A stretch of DNA of 64,000 bases from Lepeophtheirus salmonis (GCF_016086655.4 NC_052140.2:10230001-10294000); one strand, 5' to 3'. Shown: positions 10,730-24,332, counted from the stretch's first letter. The notes: a model not told the origin generated them from the letters alone. Made by a program: numbers and translations.

Positions 10730-11395
10730 ATTTATGGGGGTTTTTTTGGTTCTTTTGCGATCAAAAATGTACGATCTTGATCAAAACGGTAGAGGGTATA
10801 CAATCTCCTCCACGCACAAGTTGATCTCATACCAGAAGATCTTCGTAGCAGACGTTGTTCTGGAAAGAAGAAATGATCGCTTCATGGCTGAATCAAGAGC
10901 TAAGGTCAAGGGAACCTTCAGGACATAACACCCAGCACAGGTCACAGTCCTCTTAGTTGTGGCGTCCGACGGCAACAAGATACTTCCCTACTTCTTCAAG
11001 GCCAATGAGAAAGTCAACACGGAAGTCTACTACAAGTTTCTCAGGTTCCATATCTTGCAATGGTTGAAGAACACTTTGCCCAGGGACAGCTCTGCGTTTC
11101 CCCAAGACGGCTCCCCAGCCAACACGTCCAAGAAGATGCAGTATTTCTGCAGGGAGAACATGGCTACCCTCTGTCTGGCAGACTTATGGCCTTCATCTTC
11201 ACCCAAAGTGCCTTAGCTGTTTGGTATATCGGGAGGGGAAGATGAACAAGACTTATTACCCGAATGTCGATGCCCTGAAGGCTATAATCACGGAAATGTG
11301 GAAAAATCGTCCATGGACTTCATGAAAGGCATCTGCGCTTCTGTTCGTCCCCCTATTGAAGCCATGATTCAGAACGGAGGTAAGCATATTTAATA
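10730..11395 (+). pseudogene. Mariner transposase relic (catalytic and C-terminal parts)
   Basis: Starting in the middle of the protein, the frames give KIFVADVVLERRNDRFMAES, VKGTFRT, HPAQVTVLLVVASDGNKILP, KVNTEVYYKFLRFHILQWL, the FPQDGSPANTSKKM block (second catalytic aspartate region), ADLWPSSSP, then NKTYYPNVDALKAIITEMW and EAMIQNGGKHI with stop at 11393. The segment that should hold NPLD is destroyed, and there are stops and frameshifts at about 10927 and 11215-11330. The N-terminal DNA-binding part is missing. Same subfamily as the relic at 6.0-6.9 kb. Confidence 0.75.
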
Positions 11396-14125
11396 AAAAG
11401 TGTAGAAAATGGTTGAAAACTTTTGATTCAAAAGTTTTCCTTAAAAATGCCACAAAATAAAAATGTGTTAAAGTGAAAATGGATTTCAAAATTTTCTCAT
11501 GGTTTGAGTCCTAACCATGTATTATACTCCCTTATGTATGCCATAAACATATTTTGTTTTAAGAAAATGTTATGTTTATCATTTTCTACATTTACAGTAT
11601 ATGTTTAAAGTTGTATAACATATACAACGCTGGTATGTAAAAATGAATTAAATCACTCATACTTAAAAAAAAAGGGAAGTACTTTATATATTTATTTTTT
11701 TAAATTGTCACTTTAGACGAGTTTTAGCAACGAGCAAATTTAACTACTGGCTCATCAAACCATATTAAAAAATTCTGAAGCAGTTATTATTATTATTTTT
11801 ACTCGTGAGGAGAGATTGCTTAAATATTGATTAACTAGTTGTGAATGTCTTCATGAAAAGGAGACAACGACACTCATAATTTGTTGGGTGTTTATGGTCC
11901 ATATTATCAATTCAAAATTTGTTTTTTAGTCGACACCTAAATGCTGACTACTACTACTATTTGTTAAATATAACTACAGGATATCCCTGAATAACTTAGT
12001 TTCAAATAATTCAGATTTTGTATAACGCAGTATAATCTCTTCATATCAAGGGGTTTTTGTATATTATGATAATAAATTATAAAAACCGGACTTGTGAACA
12101 GAACCTAAAATTAAACAGTGGAGAATGAAGAGTAAGAAATTTTATACTCTGAAACATAATACCTGAATGCTAAAAATGAAATTTCAGCGTTCTGTTACAA
12201 CAGTAATTACAAAAAATTCAAGAAATCAAGGATTATATATATTTTTTTACTTTTTAAATATGATTTAAAGAGTTAATAAGGCAAAGATGAAGGCTTGGGA
12301 GACCTATTTTGTGCCAGTGGCACAGGGGGAGCTGAGGGGCACTTTTTCAGAGATTTTAATTAATCTAAAAGACTCAAGTACTCTACCTTAACTTGAACAT
12401 ATGAATATAACCAGTTCAAAAATACTGAATCATATAGGTGAGACTCATTATTTGGCTGTAAATATTAGCAAATGGACCACTAAAAATAATAAATTCTGTA
12501 AATTCAATAAAATTTGGTAGATAAAAGACTATGGTGTACTTACAATATATCCAAATATTTCTCGAATCAACTAGAGAGACTCATAAGTACAAAAATTTCA
12601 AACATATAAGGGACAAGAATTTAAAAACAGAATATTAACGATGAAATAATGTATTTAGAACTCACGAAGTTTATTAATTTGCTGGACAGCGATGTAGATG
12701 CAATCTTTAAAAGTACGTTAAATATATTCTACTTGAACGCTAAACCTATCGCAACTTTATGAAAATTGAATAAACAAATAATATTCAAATCACTGATAAG
12801 CAATTCATTTAATAATCTAAGAATCGGTGATTAAATGGTTTGAAAAAGAATCATATGGTAGAACTACTTAACCGGATTGTTATATTTTTTGATTTGTAGT
12901 TTGAAATCTTTTCAAACGTGTATGTTTTAAACTGATTAACATTCAATTAAACATTTTCGAAACTACAGTGACGCTAGCTATGGCCACAGTGCCTCCACGC
13001 ATTTCAGACATTTAGTGATTGACCTTGCCAACATTTCTGGATATTATTAAATCGATTCGTGAAATATATAGAATTCATCATTGACAGAATAAATACTTGC
13101 TAAATATTTCAAAAAACAGAAATAAAATGACTGTAAAATTGTATTAAATCAGCATTCAGAGGAAAATGGTATTTTTGGGGTTTTAGAATACTTATAATAG
13201 ATTCTTGAATGAGACGTTTAAGGGGTAACGGTTCAATGACAGTTAAAATGGCAACAGAAGAGATTGATTAGGTGCAGTTCCTATAGTTCTTGAATAAAGT
13301 CAAGAAAATCACTCAGTATTATTATATTATTATTTTAGCCTTGTTTTGATTTGTTTTATAAATTTTGGGTTTTATGTAGTAACGTCTGGGTTTTTGTTGA
13401 AAAGTTTACTGGCAGCCCTGATTCAAAGTAAAGGCGATAATATCCAACACTTATAATTATTAATGCCAGCAAATCACAAAATATCCCACTTCTTTCAGAT
13501 ATGAACAAAACAATCATCATATAAATGGTCTTCATCGATTTTTAAACTACATATAGTACATTTTTGTGATATAAAAGGAACTTTTCCCCATCTTTTAACA
13601 ACTTATAAATCCCCTATTCATATTATAGACAATTTTTAATAATTTGAGAAAACTTAATTCTTTTTTAACTTATTATGTGTAATTTAAAAAATTTTACATT
13701 TTTATGCATTAGGCCAATTTTACTAAGTGAATAGCAAATAATTATGTAATAAAAAAGAAATGAATTAAATTTGATAAATTATTTTGTCAGACAATTACGA
13801 AGCTCTGCGTTTACAAATTATTGTTTAACAATGCATTTGAAAGAATTAGTGTTTCGTCAGACAATCATAGTCAAAGCAGGGTGTAAATGGACAACTAAAC
13901 AATGGGTGAGATGCTCAGAACTTAAAAAAATGTAATTGTTTTATTTTATATAGGATAGTTAGGGGTGTTAAAAATATGTTATAGAAAGCGGGAGAGGTTT
14001 TTTCTAACTGGTAATCCGAACAAGTTTGTTTTTTATACTTTCCAATGCTGTAATTATTCTTATTTAACTCAGGAGATGGGGTTATCAAAGTATAGAGTAT
14101 GCTCATGACGGAGAGTAACCATAAG
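11396..14125. other. Long AT-rich stretch without recognised genes
   Basis: No frame, RNA or repeat that I can support in 2.7 kb. Confidence 0.45.
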
Positions 14126-14126
14126 G

Positions 14127-14345
14127 GTTTGCTTGGAAGTTATAAGTGGAAGTTCTTGTTGAACTCGGAGGATCGACATGTGAGTAATTCTTGCCTATGT
14201 CCTTGCTATATACAGAGTGGGAAGTGTGTACATAAATATTTTTTCTTATATTGACTTGCTCCTCATCTAATAAATCGTCATGACAGCTAAACACCTTTTT
14301 TCCAAAAAAGTATTAAAATTATCAGGATTGTCATATTCATTTTAG
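14127..14345 (+). repeat. Dispersed repeat R1 (GGATCGACATGTGAG family)
   Basis: Core GAACTCGGAGGATCGACATGTGAGTAATTC, followed by CCTATGTCCTTG and ACAGAGTGGGA. Relatives lie at 15020-15310 and 23760-24075 (minus) and at 34935-35160, 44840-45080, 50840-51210 and 62995-63200 (plus). Confidence 0.6.
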
Positions 14346-15019
14346 GTGTTTTTTTATATTTTTACATAGCGGCAGGACAAATTTTATCCGTCACCACAGA
14401 TAGTTATAGATATATCAAACAACGATAGATGTAGTTTCTTCAAATAGTAGTCAAGGACCAGTTTAATAAAAATATTTAATGAGTTTGATAATAGATTATA
14501 CACTATACTCTGTGCTAAGTCATCACCTCTATCACATCAGCTTCACTAGTTTCTGAAATGCTTTCCCGATATAACCTTTTCTGTCTTCCAGCATTAGATG
14601 GCAAAGCTTATATTTAGATGCCATCTTAGCTTCTGAAATTCCTATAGACTCTTGTAAGATTTGTAGTTTCTTCATACAGTCAAATTCTGTAAAGTCTGCA
14701 GATTTGTGATATTTTTTTATTGACAGAGAGAAACTTTCTCTTCATCAGTGAATTTGTCAACATGCAACAAGTAGTGGTTGAGATTAATTGAGATTTGCAG
14801 TGTAATGTGCTCCCTTGTATATCAGGAAGTGATCATTCGTAGAACAAACAACATTCCTCGTGTACGTCACACCTGCCACACACGGTTTAAAATTGTTAAA
14901 GTCATACTCATTTCCCATGTTCCTCACTTGACGCTCTACTCCAGCACGCACACTGCACAGTACCTACAGAAATAATCATGCATGAAAATAATACTATTCA
15001 CCGGTTTTGATGAAAAAAA

Positions 15020-15310
15020 ATAACGGGGTCACCCTGGTAATATGAATAATCTTTTGGAGGAGAGAAGATTAGCTGTTATCTTAAATGAGCTACCAGCAAC
15101 TATGAAATGAAGGAAATAAACACAAACCCGTATGCAGTAAGGACATTCAGGCAAGAATTACCCCGATGCCAATCTTCAATTCTGATCCGAGTCTAGAAAG
15201 TATCTACACATATAGCTCTTACACGTTACTCTCTGTCATTCTTGAATAAACACATTCATGGTAAACTTTATAGTTTATACGTATAATATGTTCTCTCCTC
15301 AAGAATGAAA
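15020..15310 (-). repeat. Dispersed repeat R1, inverted copy
   Basis: Reads like 23760-24075 on the same strand. Shared: GGAGAGA-GATTAGCTGT, GAGCTACCAGCAAC/GAGCAGCTAAG, CTTCAATTCTGATCCGAGTC against CCTCAATTTTGTTCTGAGTT, and GTTCTCTCCTCAAGAAT at the far end. Confidence 0.55.
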
Positions 15311-16836
15311 GAATAATGAGAAAAGGTTTTGGAAATAAATAAACATAAGGCGGGGCTTTTCCATTATAGTATTATTCTCATATATGGGCAGCTCTTGTGG
15401 ATTGTTAGTACTTGTAACTAACAGGACGTCAGTAACTGGAAAAGTTAGGTGAGTATCTATGAACAGATGCTAGATAAATGGTAATTGTTTTTATTTAAAA
15501 TTGCTGCCATCTTCACGTTGAGCTCGGAAACTTTTCAGACATCCTTATAACAGATTAGAAAATATAAGTGATTTTGAAAAAAAATAACGAATCAAATTAT
15601 CAAAGTAAGCACTAAACGGTCACTAAATCAAATTAAATACAACTAGACTAAACTAATATTGAAACGAGTTCTAGCTGTGTCATTGCGTCATTAAGAAATT
15701 GTCCTAGGTAATGATGTAATCGCCTAAATTTCTATGTTGGAAAAGTATACTTTATAGAACAATGTAAGAATCTAATCTTTCTTTCATACCATCATCAAAT
15801 TTTTGAGCTTGTCCCCATCCCCCACAACAAACAATACCATGAGTACGCCCCTATTAGGGCATGGGAATTGTCCATCAAAACATTTTAACCTCCACCAACA
15901 AAGTTGAAAAAAGGTTATGTTCGATTTTGATTTAGTACTAGTCACAGTAAGAGGCCATTATATTTTTAGAAGTCAAGTTCAAAATAACAGAAAACATAAC
16001 AAATCATAATGGACCATAGCATTGAAAAAATTGAGATAAATAACTAATTTTTTTGGGGTAGAGATTTTACACTCTACAGAGTGTCCATACTACATGTTTT
16101 ACATTTTTAGTCGAGCAATGGGAACCAAACATTGTGGTATTGGGACAACAAAACCCTTTATTAGTGTACTAAAACGTCTAATTTCCCGGGAAATTGCCTA
16201 TGAGCAGGATCCCAGGAAACAATATTTTTGTTTCCCCTAGCTGAAAAACGAAGATACATCCCGGAGAAACGAGATCCCAGAGAGAAACTCTAGTATGTAC
16301 GTACATATGTCTTATTTCTAATTGAGTAAGCCCCAATGATTAATAGAATTTGATTACAAACATTTTTATATCTTTACTTTGAATAGGGGAGGGACAGAGA
16401 TAAAAGAAAGAAGTTAATGAGACGGAAACATAAATAGTAGATCTGTTATTATCTGTAAATAGCTTACCACAACCCCCTTATTCTTCTTGTGAATAAAAAT
16501 AAATACTTGTATGTTTCATTAGATAAAGGTTAACTTGCATATATACATGGATGTACTAAAGAGATTTTCAAAATTAGGTTTTAATTACATATAATATTAA
16601 GAGCAGCTTAATGTTAATCATATAGAAGATATCTTTTAAAGATCATATTTCAACTCATAATCCTATTATCAATATGTAAAGTACAGTAAAATTCGTGAAA
16701 CACTGGATTTAACTCAAAATAACTATTATCACAGGCATCCTATACGGTCCTTACTATTTTATAAAAGAATGTTCGGTTTGGTAATCTCTTTATAAAAACA
16801 AACTTTTAATTCAATTGAAGCTACATAATTGGAAAT
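15311..16836. other. AT-rich spacer with a TIR fragment
   Basis: At 15945-16025 (AGAGGCCATTATATTTTTAG, GAAGTCAAG) lies a partial relative of the long TIR of the 2.0-4.5 kb element. A CCCGGGAAA string at about 16186 recurs elsewhere in the window. Nothing else is recognised. Confidence 0.4.
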
Positions 16837-17352
16837 ATGGCTGTCCATGCAAAGCAATCTCCTCTACTAGAAATGTTGAAAAATAGATTATACTATAAGG
16901 ATATCCACAGTCAGCTGTAAGCTTATTTAGAGGATGAAAAAAGTATTTGAAGAAAATTAGAAGACCTCAACGAGACCAACACTGGGAAGAAAAAGGATCG
17001 TGATGACATATAGGCTGCCCAATGCCAACATAGGAAAGAATGTGAGAAATCTGGCCTTATCTATTTGTAAGACAGCAAGAGAAAACAATCAGACGATTTG
17101 TCAGAAGAGGTCTAGGTATGAATATATTCAAACATAGAACAAAACGACTCTTGTCTGGGGCCACCAAGATCAATAGGATGGAAAGATTCAAAGCTCTGTG
17201 CAAGTGGCACGCAGCTGATCTTGTGGTTGTGGTTATCTTCTCTGATCAAAAACTATGCGAAGGCACCAAAAAAGGATGGTTTCTCAAAAGTAAGGGCCTT
17301 CAATTGCACATAAATGGGCCTAACTTCCTCCATTATCTCAAATGTAAATAAT
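16837..17352 (+). pseudogene. Tc1/mariner-type transposase relic, N-terminal half
   Basis: An ATG at 16837 opens MAVHAKQSPLLEMLKN, then LYYKDIHSQL; a second HTH-like part (TARENNQTIRRFV) follows. A continuous stretch from 17118 reads MNIFKHRTKRLLSGATKINR and FKALCKWHAADLVVVVIFSDQKLCEG. The last block matches the first catalytic aspartate motif (VIFSDEKLF) of maT/mariner transposases. Stops and frameshifts occur in the first 280 bp. The rest of the catalytic domain is absent. Confidence 0.6.
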
Positions 17353-17623
17353 TGGATATCATTATTGCTGATAGTTAGTATCTGCGTGGGCGCTTATCCC
17401 AATAAAATAAAAAAATACAATAGAACCACGTAGCTCAATGGATGGTTACTAGACAGAAATTATTCTCTTGAACTCAGTATGCGTAGGGCTTGTGCCTTGG
17501 TCGTTTCTAGAGAAAGAAATATATATACTTCATGTATATGGACTTAAAAGAAGATTCCATTGTCAGATGGAGAATATAAAATACACTATAATGTTTACTC
17601 ATACTTAATCAGTGCAATTCCAT

Positions 17624-17885
17624 TTGACCAAGGTTAATAGAAATACAAATTTAAGCCATCATGTAATCGGGCTTCCCAGGACTTTCAATTTAATGTACCG
17701 TAACAACTGCTTGGCAAAAAAAAGATAAATTTTGAGATTATAATGTATAACAAAGGTATTTTAACCAATAATAACATTGATATTAAAATCAGTTAATACT
17801 AGAAATTATACGATTTGGATCAATATCTAATAGCGTAGTGGAAGTCAAACATCAGTCGGAAAATCGTTATGGTATAACCTTGGGA
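17624..17885 (+). repeat. Dispersed repeat R3, MITE-like, copy 1
   Basis: Begins CCAAGGTTAATAGAAATAC and ends GGTATAACCTTGG, so the tips are inverted (CCAAGGTTA). The interior shares GCCATCATGTAATCGG, TGCTTGGC and GTGGAAGTCAAACATCA with 62450-62756. Confidence 0.55.
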
Positions 17886-18699
17886 GGAGGATTGTGCAAT
17901 AATTGAATATTCCAAGGATTATCAACTTGTTAATGGTCTTATTTTTGACCATTTTAATCAAAATTACTAATATATAAATATTATATAGCACATTAGATGT
18001 TTCAAATGCCCACAGTTATTTTACTCATAAATACATAGTAACCATAAAATTATAAATGATAAAAAATAAAAAATGGCAGTATCAATGTAAAGTTTGTAAT
18101 TAGAATGATTAATGTTTTCATTTAATAATACTTTTACGTCAATTTACTTATACAAGTAGTAACTTGTAAAAACATAGCAAAATTGCAATATTAAAAAAGA
18201 AATCAAGTTCGAGTAAATATTAAGAAAATCAAACAAGATATAATGCATTTAGTATCTTTTTCAATGAGTAAATAACTTGGCGTTCATTATGAGTATTAAT
18301 TCGCAATGTATTTTAGCATATTAAAATCGGAGAAATTCACTGTTAAATCCTCTACTGGCCAAACAAACATATTCCCTGTGAAGCGTAAATATATCAAGTA
18401 ATTAAGAAGAATAAACAATATGTGGTTAATTGCAACCCTTTTTGCAACTCTTTCTTTGTTTCGAGTGTTACAGGTTTTTCAGAAATTTTATCTGAAAGAG
18501 TAAATTTAGATTAAAAAAATATCAATTGATTGAAAGAGAATACTTAATTCAAATTTCAAAAATGGTGTACCAATTATAACTTTGTTGTTGAGTCACAAAG
18601 TTACAAAAGGTACGTCGTTGTGCTTCGGGTTCACAGCTCAAATTCATCGTCCCCTGTTGTATGAGAAATCTATTAATTTGCGTGATCTCATTCCAAGGC
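17886..18699. other. AT-rich spacer
   Basis: No gene recognised. Confidence 0.4.
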
Positions 18700-18935
18700 T
18701 ATGATTCGGCTCATTAAGTTTTTTTTTAGTTTTTTTTTTCAATCTTTCAGTAATTGGCTTCATAGGATTAGGTCTTCGACTTCACAAATAGCTAATGGAA
18801 GAAAATTCACAGCTAAATTTCAAATAGCTACAAGAGTTTTGTTTTTTAGCACTCCCTTTAACGGTTGTGGTAAATTATTCAACACTATTAGACACGTTTT
18901 TTCGGAATGTCCAAAATTTCATATTCTGCGATAAT
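18700..18935 (+). pseudogene. Possible LINE ORF2 C-terminal tail
   Basis: The frame includes NTIRHVFSECPKFHILR, which resembles the C-terminal zinc-knuckle region of non-LTR retrotransposon ORF2 proteins (C-x-x-C, T-x-x-H-x-x-x-x-C-P-x-F-x-x-x-R). Upstream FFSTPFNGCGKLF could supply the first cysteine pair only partly. No reverse transcriptase motif is found next to it. Weak, from one motif. Confidence 0.3.
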
Positions 18936-20454
18936 TTATTAGTTTTAGACTGAGGGATCTGGAGAACAATAACTTTAATATAACTACGGTGATAACTATA
19001 TTCAATGTGTCATCAAAAAATAATAAAAGTACTCCGAAAGATAGGCCGATAGGGAATGTTTTATTAAATATAATGAGCTCCCTTGCAAAGAATATAACTT
19101 ATGTTTGCAGAGCATGGAACAAAATTAATTTTTTTAATTTCGGCGGTGGCAAGATATGGAGCTTTCGAATTGAAGATCCCTAGAGCGATTGAGGGTGTTT
19201 TGTACTTGCCTCAGATATCCTTAGATATCATTTATTAAACGCATCAAGACAGTTTTGGACTTTGCAGAAAATACTCAAACTTTTTAGAAAGAGTAAAAAA
19301 AGTAGCTGGTTGTAAGTTTAAAAGGAAATTTGCCCTTAATGTTATATGTTTGTATTTTATTGATTTTAGATTCTAATTATATTAGATTGGATATATGAAT
19401 ATTTTACATTTGTAAGCCTTAATCTGGTGTAGAAATTTTAAAATATATTTTGTAAATACATTTTCACCAGAAATTTAATGATTTACTTTAATTTTTACAA
19501 ATTAATTGCTGTCTAAATAAAGGTTAAGAAAACACACTACAGTGCACGTTTTGCTCGATGACGGACGTGGGGGTGTTGTTGTAAGAGAGTATAAAGAGCA
19601 ACTGACGTGGTAGAGTGATATTCATAATGTAATTACTCTGCATTAGTGTGCGTTTGTATTAAAACCGTTTCTTGGGAGATTGGATGAAGCCAGAAAAATT
19701 GCAATTGTTTAATAGAACTACACATTATTGATAAAGTTATAGGAGCTTTTAATAATAGAATTCTAACTTCGGCAAAAAATAAAAAATAAATAAATAAAGA
19801 TTTAAGAAGTGTAAATTATTCGGTTCTCTAGTATTTGGAAGTCCTTTTTATAAAGACAAACGTGGAAATACCCTTTTTGCTGTATAATGGAAACTAATCA
19901 TCATTTTTTGTGGATATTTCCTCTGTCAAATAAAATACATAGATAATCTATTTTGAGTTTAGATAACTTTTTTGGGTGCAAGGAACAAAGGAACTACTTT
20001 GAAAAATTGAAAAAATTGAAAAAAAAATCAAATTTACTTTTTAAACGGGGCATGTAGATGAATGTTGTCTTTAAAATGTACCTGTATAATATGTTGTACG
20101 CCCTCAGGTAAAGGAAGGAGGAAAAACAATGGCGGGGTTTTATTTATTACAAAGCTGTACGTGCGGTTTTTAAAACAACTATAATAATACTTTTTGCAGG
20201 ATCTTCATTATGACATAGTGGGTTATAGTTTATTTATTATTTTTTTGCGTGTTTCGTTTTGTTTGTGATTCTCTCTTTTTTTTCGCGTTTAAAAATTTAG
20301 AAGTATTTGAACGCCAACTAAGTCAAATTTCAGTAGTAGATGGATCCTAAATATCTGTAATTAATATATAATCAAATATAACTTCTTTATTTCTATAATT
20401 ATTAACCTAAAATATTTTATGAATAATACTGAATATCATATCAATTTTTAGCAA
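18936..20454. other. AT-rich spacer
   Basis: A 64-codon frame (18989-19183) has no recognised content. A less AT-rich block at 19540-19700 could be an old repeat end. Confidence 0.3.
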
Positions 20455-20760
20455 AAATAAATTCAAAGTGGTCCCCTTTTGCAAAAACTATAGCCTTGAG
20501 TCTGTTAGGCAAGCATCTTAGTAGACATAGACTATCTCTATAGGAATGTAAGCCTATTCCCTAATTAAGGAGGCTTTCAATGCATCGAATTAGGATGGGG
20601 CTTCTTGAGAACCATATCCTCCAAAATGAACCCGATTGTAAAATACATTGCGTTCGCTTTCGGACTAGATGAAGGCAAAACGTTGTTGCTCCGAAAGCTA
20701 GTGAAATGAGACTTATACCACTTTTGTATCATATTTGACATGTGTGTTTAAAGGTATAAA
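20455..20760 (-). pseudogene. Mariner transposase relic, C-terminal part
   Basis: Minus-strand pieces in alternating frames read VLPSSSPKANAMYFTIGFIL and EDMVLKKPHPNSMH, and end with CLPNRLKAIVFAKGDHFE. This follows the mariner order PPSSPDxNPMDF-W, HPN-x-x-LK, PxRxxAVIxAKGxHFE. Frameshifts and stops are frequent, and the third catalytic aspartate has become Y or shifted (NAMYF). Confidence 0.55.
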
Positions 20761-21863
20761 TCTTTTACTTGAAGGACGAATGGTACCCACCTACTTAATT
20801 CTGTTAATTTTGTCTCCCTAAGGCACAAAGATAAAGTGCATTTTACCAGAACGGCTGATACCCACGTATACCATCATTAATTCTAGTTTTTTTAATTTTT
20901 TTGTATCCAACAGATCCTACAAGGTGAATCTGAACTTTTATTGACCAACATCCAATCACTTATTGAGGTTGAATAGAACCTGAATGCAATAAATCTTAGT
21001 ATTACTTAAACAATGATAAGAGGCGTGCCAGGCTTGAACCAACTAAATAATTTCTCGCATCTTTTACTTTCTCTTCTATCGTATTTAAAAAATGACGAAC
21101 AAATGTTCTAAGCAAACTTTGTTGACAATGAATGAATAATTTATCACGAAATTTTTTAAAGTAATAATATCTCTAAAGTTCTTTGAGTTATATAAGATTA
21201 ATTTTTGATAAATTTTTATAGTATTTAAAGTACACCCAGTACAAACAAATTTATTCCAGTTTGTAATCAATATCTCGAAGAAAAGTTGAAAGAATAATGT
21301 ATTATTTTATTTACAATTATGTATAATGTTATACACATGAAATACAAATCTGATGGCTAAACCTGTTATTGATGTTTGACCAAAGGGGTGGATTGGGGTT
21401 TATCAACTTTCGCCAATATACCCTACATATTATGTCGTTACATTCAAAGAACCATAACTTCAATATCAATTCAGCGTATTCAAAAGAAGGTCGTATAAAA
21501 GGACAACATCTATCAATAATCTTTAGAGTAGCAAACTTTTTCAAAGAAGCTCAATTATTGAAGGAAAGGAGTAGTAACTAATCAGACATAACTACATTCT
21601 ACAAATGAATTGTTGATGATTGACTAAAAAAATAAATGAAATCTCATATCATGGACTAAGATGGAATTTGTAGTTATTCTATTAAATATTCCAGGAATAT
21701 GTACAAACATTTCTTTGGAAAGGGCTCACCTTTTATATTAAGATTTAACCATTAGAAATTATAGGACCATATCCCGAAAATAAACTTTTTTAGTCGAAAA
21801 ATAAGAATGAGTCGAAATACAACATTGAGGCACTATCACAGACTTTGTAATTGATACATCTAT
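20761..21863. other. AT-rich spacer
   Basis: No supported gene. Short frames near 21085-21580 lie on both strands over the same DNA and show no family motif. Confidence 0.4.
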
Positions 21864-22440
21864 TTAATTTTCAAAATGGTTTCCATTGGGTGCTACCATG
21901 GGCACCTATCCAGGACTAAAGGCACCACAGCACTTCTTGGTGAAGGTAGTATTGGGCATAGCCACCCACTGTTGATCGGCAGAGACGTTGGCGTTATCCA
22001 AATTTTTAGTGATGGGTAGCACTGTTTATATTTTCGACCACACCCCTATGGAACAGTCAAGGGGGAACAACCTGGGGAGGAGAGAGGCCAAACCGACGAC
22101 AGCTAGAAGGCCGTGCAACTGGCGGTACATTACTCCTGTCACATTTTTGGTCGTGTGACCTGGTGTCCCGTCTTGCATCAATCCAAGCCTTTACGACATT
22201 CTTCAAGACATCTATACCTATACTAATTATACCCCTTTTTGAGTCCCTTGGGGAACCAATAAGGAGGTATGGTTTTCCATTCCCAGGTCATTCATATGTA
22301 TAATGATACCTTGAGTATGTATGGTCTTATATAATGGAAGTACTTTGACAGGTGTATCAGCTATTTATCAGTCATTTGGAGTGTTATTATCCTACAGAAC
22401 AGTCCAAACGATCTTGTCTGAGAAGATACAAACTGTTGAC
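21864..22440 (-). pseudogene. Mariner transposase relic, middle to C-terminus
   Basis: From the right: KIVWTVL with PND and IADTPVKVLPLYKTIHTQG (the RNDR and KTKHPA region), GMENHTSLLVPQGTQKG, LMQDGTPGHTTKNVTGV (second catalytic aspartate, usually QQDGAPAHTAK), then WSKI, LPITKNLDNANVSADQQWVA and PNGNHFEN with stop at 21864. Several stops and frameshifts. The NPLDY segment is deleted between LFPL and GVWSK. Confidence 0.65.
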
Positions 22441-23759
22441 CCATTGTGTTTTATCCACATTTTATTGTTTATTAACCAAAATAATGTCTAATTATGGAAC
22501 TTAGTATTTTAAAATATTAATAAAGGCACTCGTGAAGGGAAGTAACAAAAAGTTAAATAAGGAAAAAAGTATAATAGGTCATTCACATTTATGAGAATGA
22601 ACATTACACTTGAATTAGTTTAAGATTGGAATATCCATATATATATATATATGGATATATATCTATGCATTGCATGGTTAATAAGGTTAGATTTATATAT
22701 GCATATTACATAGGTTATATATAATTAAAAGTCTATTTCGTTTACTTTTAGCCCATAAAATAAACTGACTGGCTAAAAAAGTTCCTTTTAAAATTCTACT
22801 CACATATTGTTCTGAGGAGACTGGGATCATGGAAAATTAAATACACTTAGATATGTAGAACCAATACACCGTGTGGTGCATGGAAATTAGGACACTCTTT
22901 TGAACTCTTATAACTCAAGACTGTTTTGTTGGTGTTTGATATCCTAGATTGTACGTCCCTCTGATAGTAAAAATGAGCAGCAAAAGACACATTCCCATAA
23001 CTAGCTTAATGTATCCAAAAACACAGTCTAACTTGTCAAGCAGCGACTTACCAGAAGTAAGTATTAAGAAGAAGCTCTTAGACGTAACTCTGCAGTTACA
23101 ATACTTCTGACTTCTAGCCCAAGTCTATGTAACTCACTACAGCCTTTACTTAAAACCAGCTTGACTTTACGTTCTGGTAACACATGGAATCAAGAGCCTG
23201 CACCATATATCTTTTAAATATCATCACTCTGAAGGCATCTTTCAAGAGTATGAGTGAAGAGACTATTTGCAGTGGTTATGCAGCCTTAATACACCACCTA
23301 AATGATATCTTTACCCCCAAGGCCTAATGCATTAAGAAGTATTTGTTATCAAGGAGTGTGTTCAGAAATATAGCTGTAGTTTTGCATATTTGTTATCGAC
23401 AAAATAAGTCAAAATTAAAACTATAATTGAAAATGGCTCATTTATATGCGACCCCGGCTTAGTAATTCTTATTGTATATCCATGTAACCATATGTTCACA
23501 TTTTGTGCAAAGTTAGTAATAATGTAGCAAGTGCTTAAATTGTGGTGTCAGGTGCAATACGGCTGGTTATTTACTCTTATGGTTCCCGGTTTTTAGTGGA
23601 TTATCATCTACATTTTAGCGGTTCTGATTTGGCTCCTTGATTAAGCTATATATCCAGTTTTTTCATACACTGTTTTCATAAAAAATAGTACCAATGTTCT
23701 ACCAAGAACGAACAGGGAAATGTTGGGACAGGCCCATCAATAGTGGCTCATAACAAAAT
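22441..23759. other. Spacer with a TA palindrome and a less AT-rich block
   Basis: At 22629-22660 ATATCCATATATATATATGG is part of a perfect palindrome around (TA)n. The block 22860-23400 is richer in G+C than its neighbours and opens with GTGGTGCATGGAAATTAGGA, which looks like a transposon end, but I find no transposase motif in it. Confidence 0.35.
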
Positions 23760-24075
23760 TGATACGATAATCCTGACAATTTGAAGAACTTTTTGGAAGA
23801 GAGTATTATAGCTGTCCTGACATGTTCTGAGATTAGCTAAGAGCAGCTAAGAGGAAAGAAATGTACACAAACACCACTCCATATTTATAAAAATTATAGG
23901 TGGTATTTACTGGAGTGTCGATCCTCAATTTTGTTCTGAGTTCAATAGGCACTTACACTTATAATTCTTTCGAAAAAGTCTTCAGTGTTAATCTGCGTCT
24001 ATCATGAGCAAACACAAACAAAGTTACTATAAATTTAGTCAAGCGTTCTCTCCTCAAGAATTAAAAAAGAAGAAC
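23760..24075 (-). repeat. Dispersed repeat R1, inverted copy
   Basis: Contains GTGTCGATCCTCAATTTTG and GTTCTGAGTTCAATAG, the reverse complement of the R1 core, and shares GTTCTCTCCTCAAGAAT with 15020-15310. Confidence 0.6.
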
Positions 24076-24332
24076 ACACTCTGGCTTTGGAATGAACGAG
24101 GAGTTGGCCTTCCAAACTTTATCACTTACAGGAAATGATTGCATCTTTTTACTTTCTTTTCCCTCGTATTTGAAAAATGACCAACTTCACTTGTATTCTA
24201 GCACAGAGGAACTAGGCGTTTTGGACCACCAACTTCCTTTTTTATAGCTCTTGGGACAATAAAAGAATAAGAATAGAACTATTAGGTCAGAGAGAACCCT
24301 CAGGGGAAAAGCTTGTAACCAAAGGGTTGAAC

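Noticed and set aside
11256..11489. Minus-strand 77-codon frame.
   Set aside because: Lies opposite the C-terminal part of a plus-strand mariner relic and has no motif of its own.
14532..14826. Minus-strand frames with coding-like text (SIKKYHKSADFTEFDCMKKL, ISEAKMASKYKLCHLM).
   Set aside because: On recounting, a stop and a frameshift split them into about 69 and 29 codons, and I know no family. It may be an old coding fragment, but support is too thin to list.
17415..17480. A-box-like GTAGCTCAATGG, possible tRNA-derived SINE head.
   Set aside because: No matching B box; the downstream TTGAACTCAG is off consensus.
22860..23400. Less AT-rich block starting like a transposon end, with a 46-codon ATG frame.
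   Set aside because: I could not find transposase motifs in any frame or an inverted partner for the tip.
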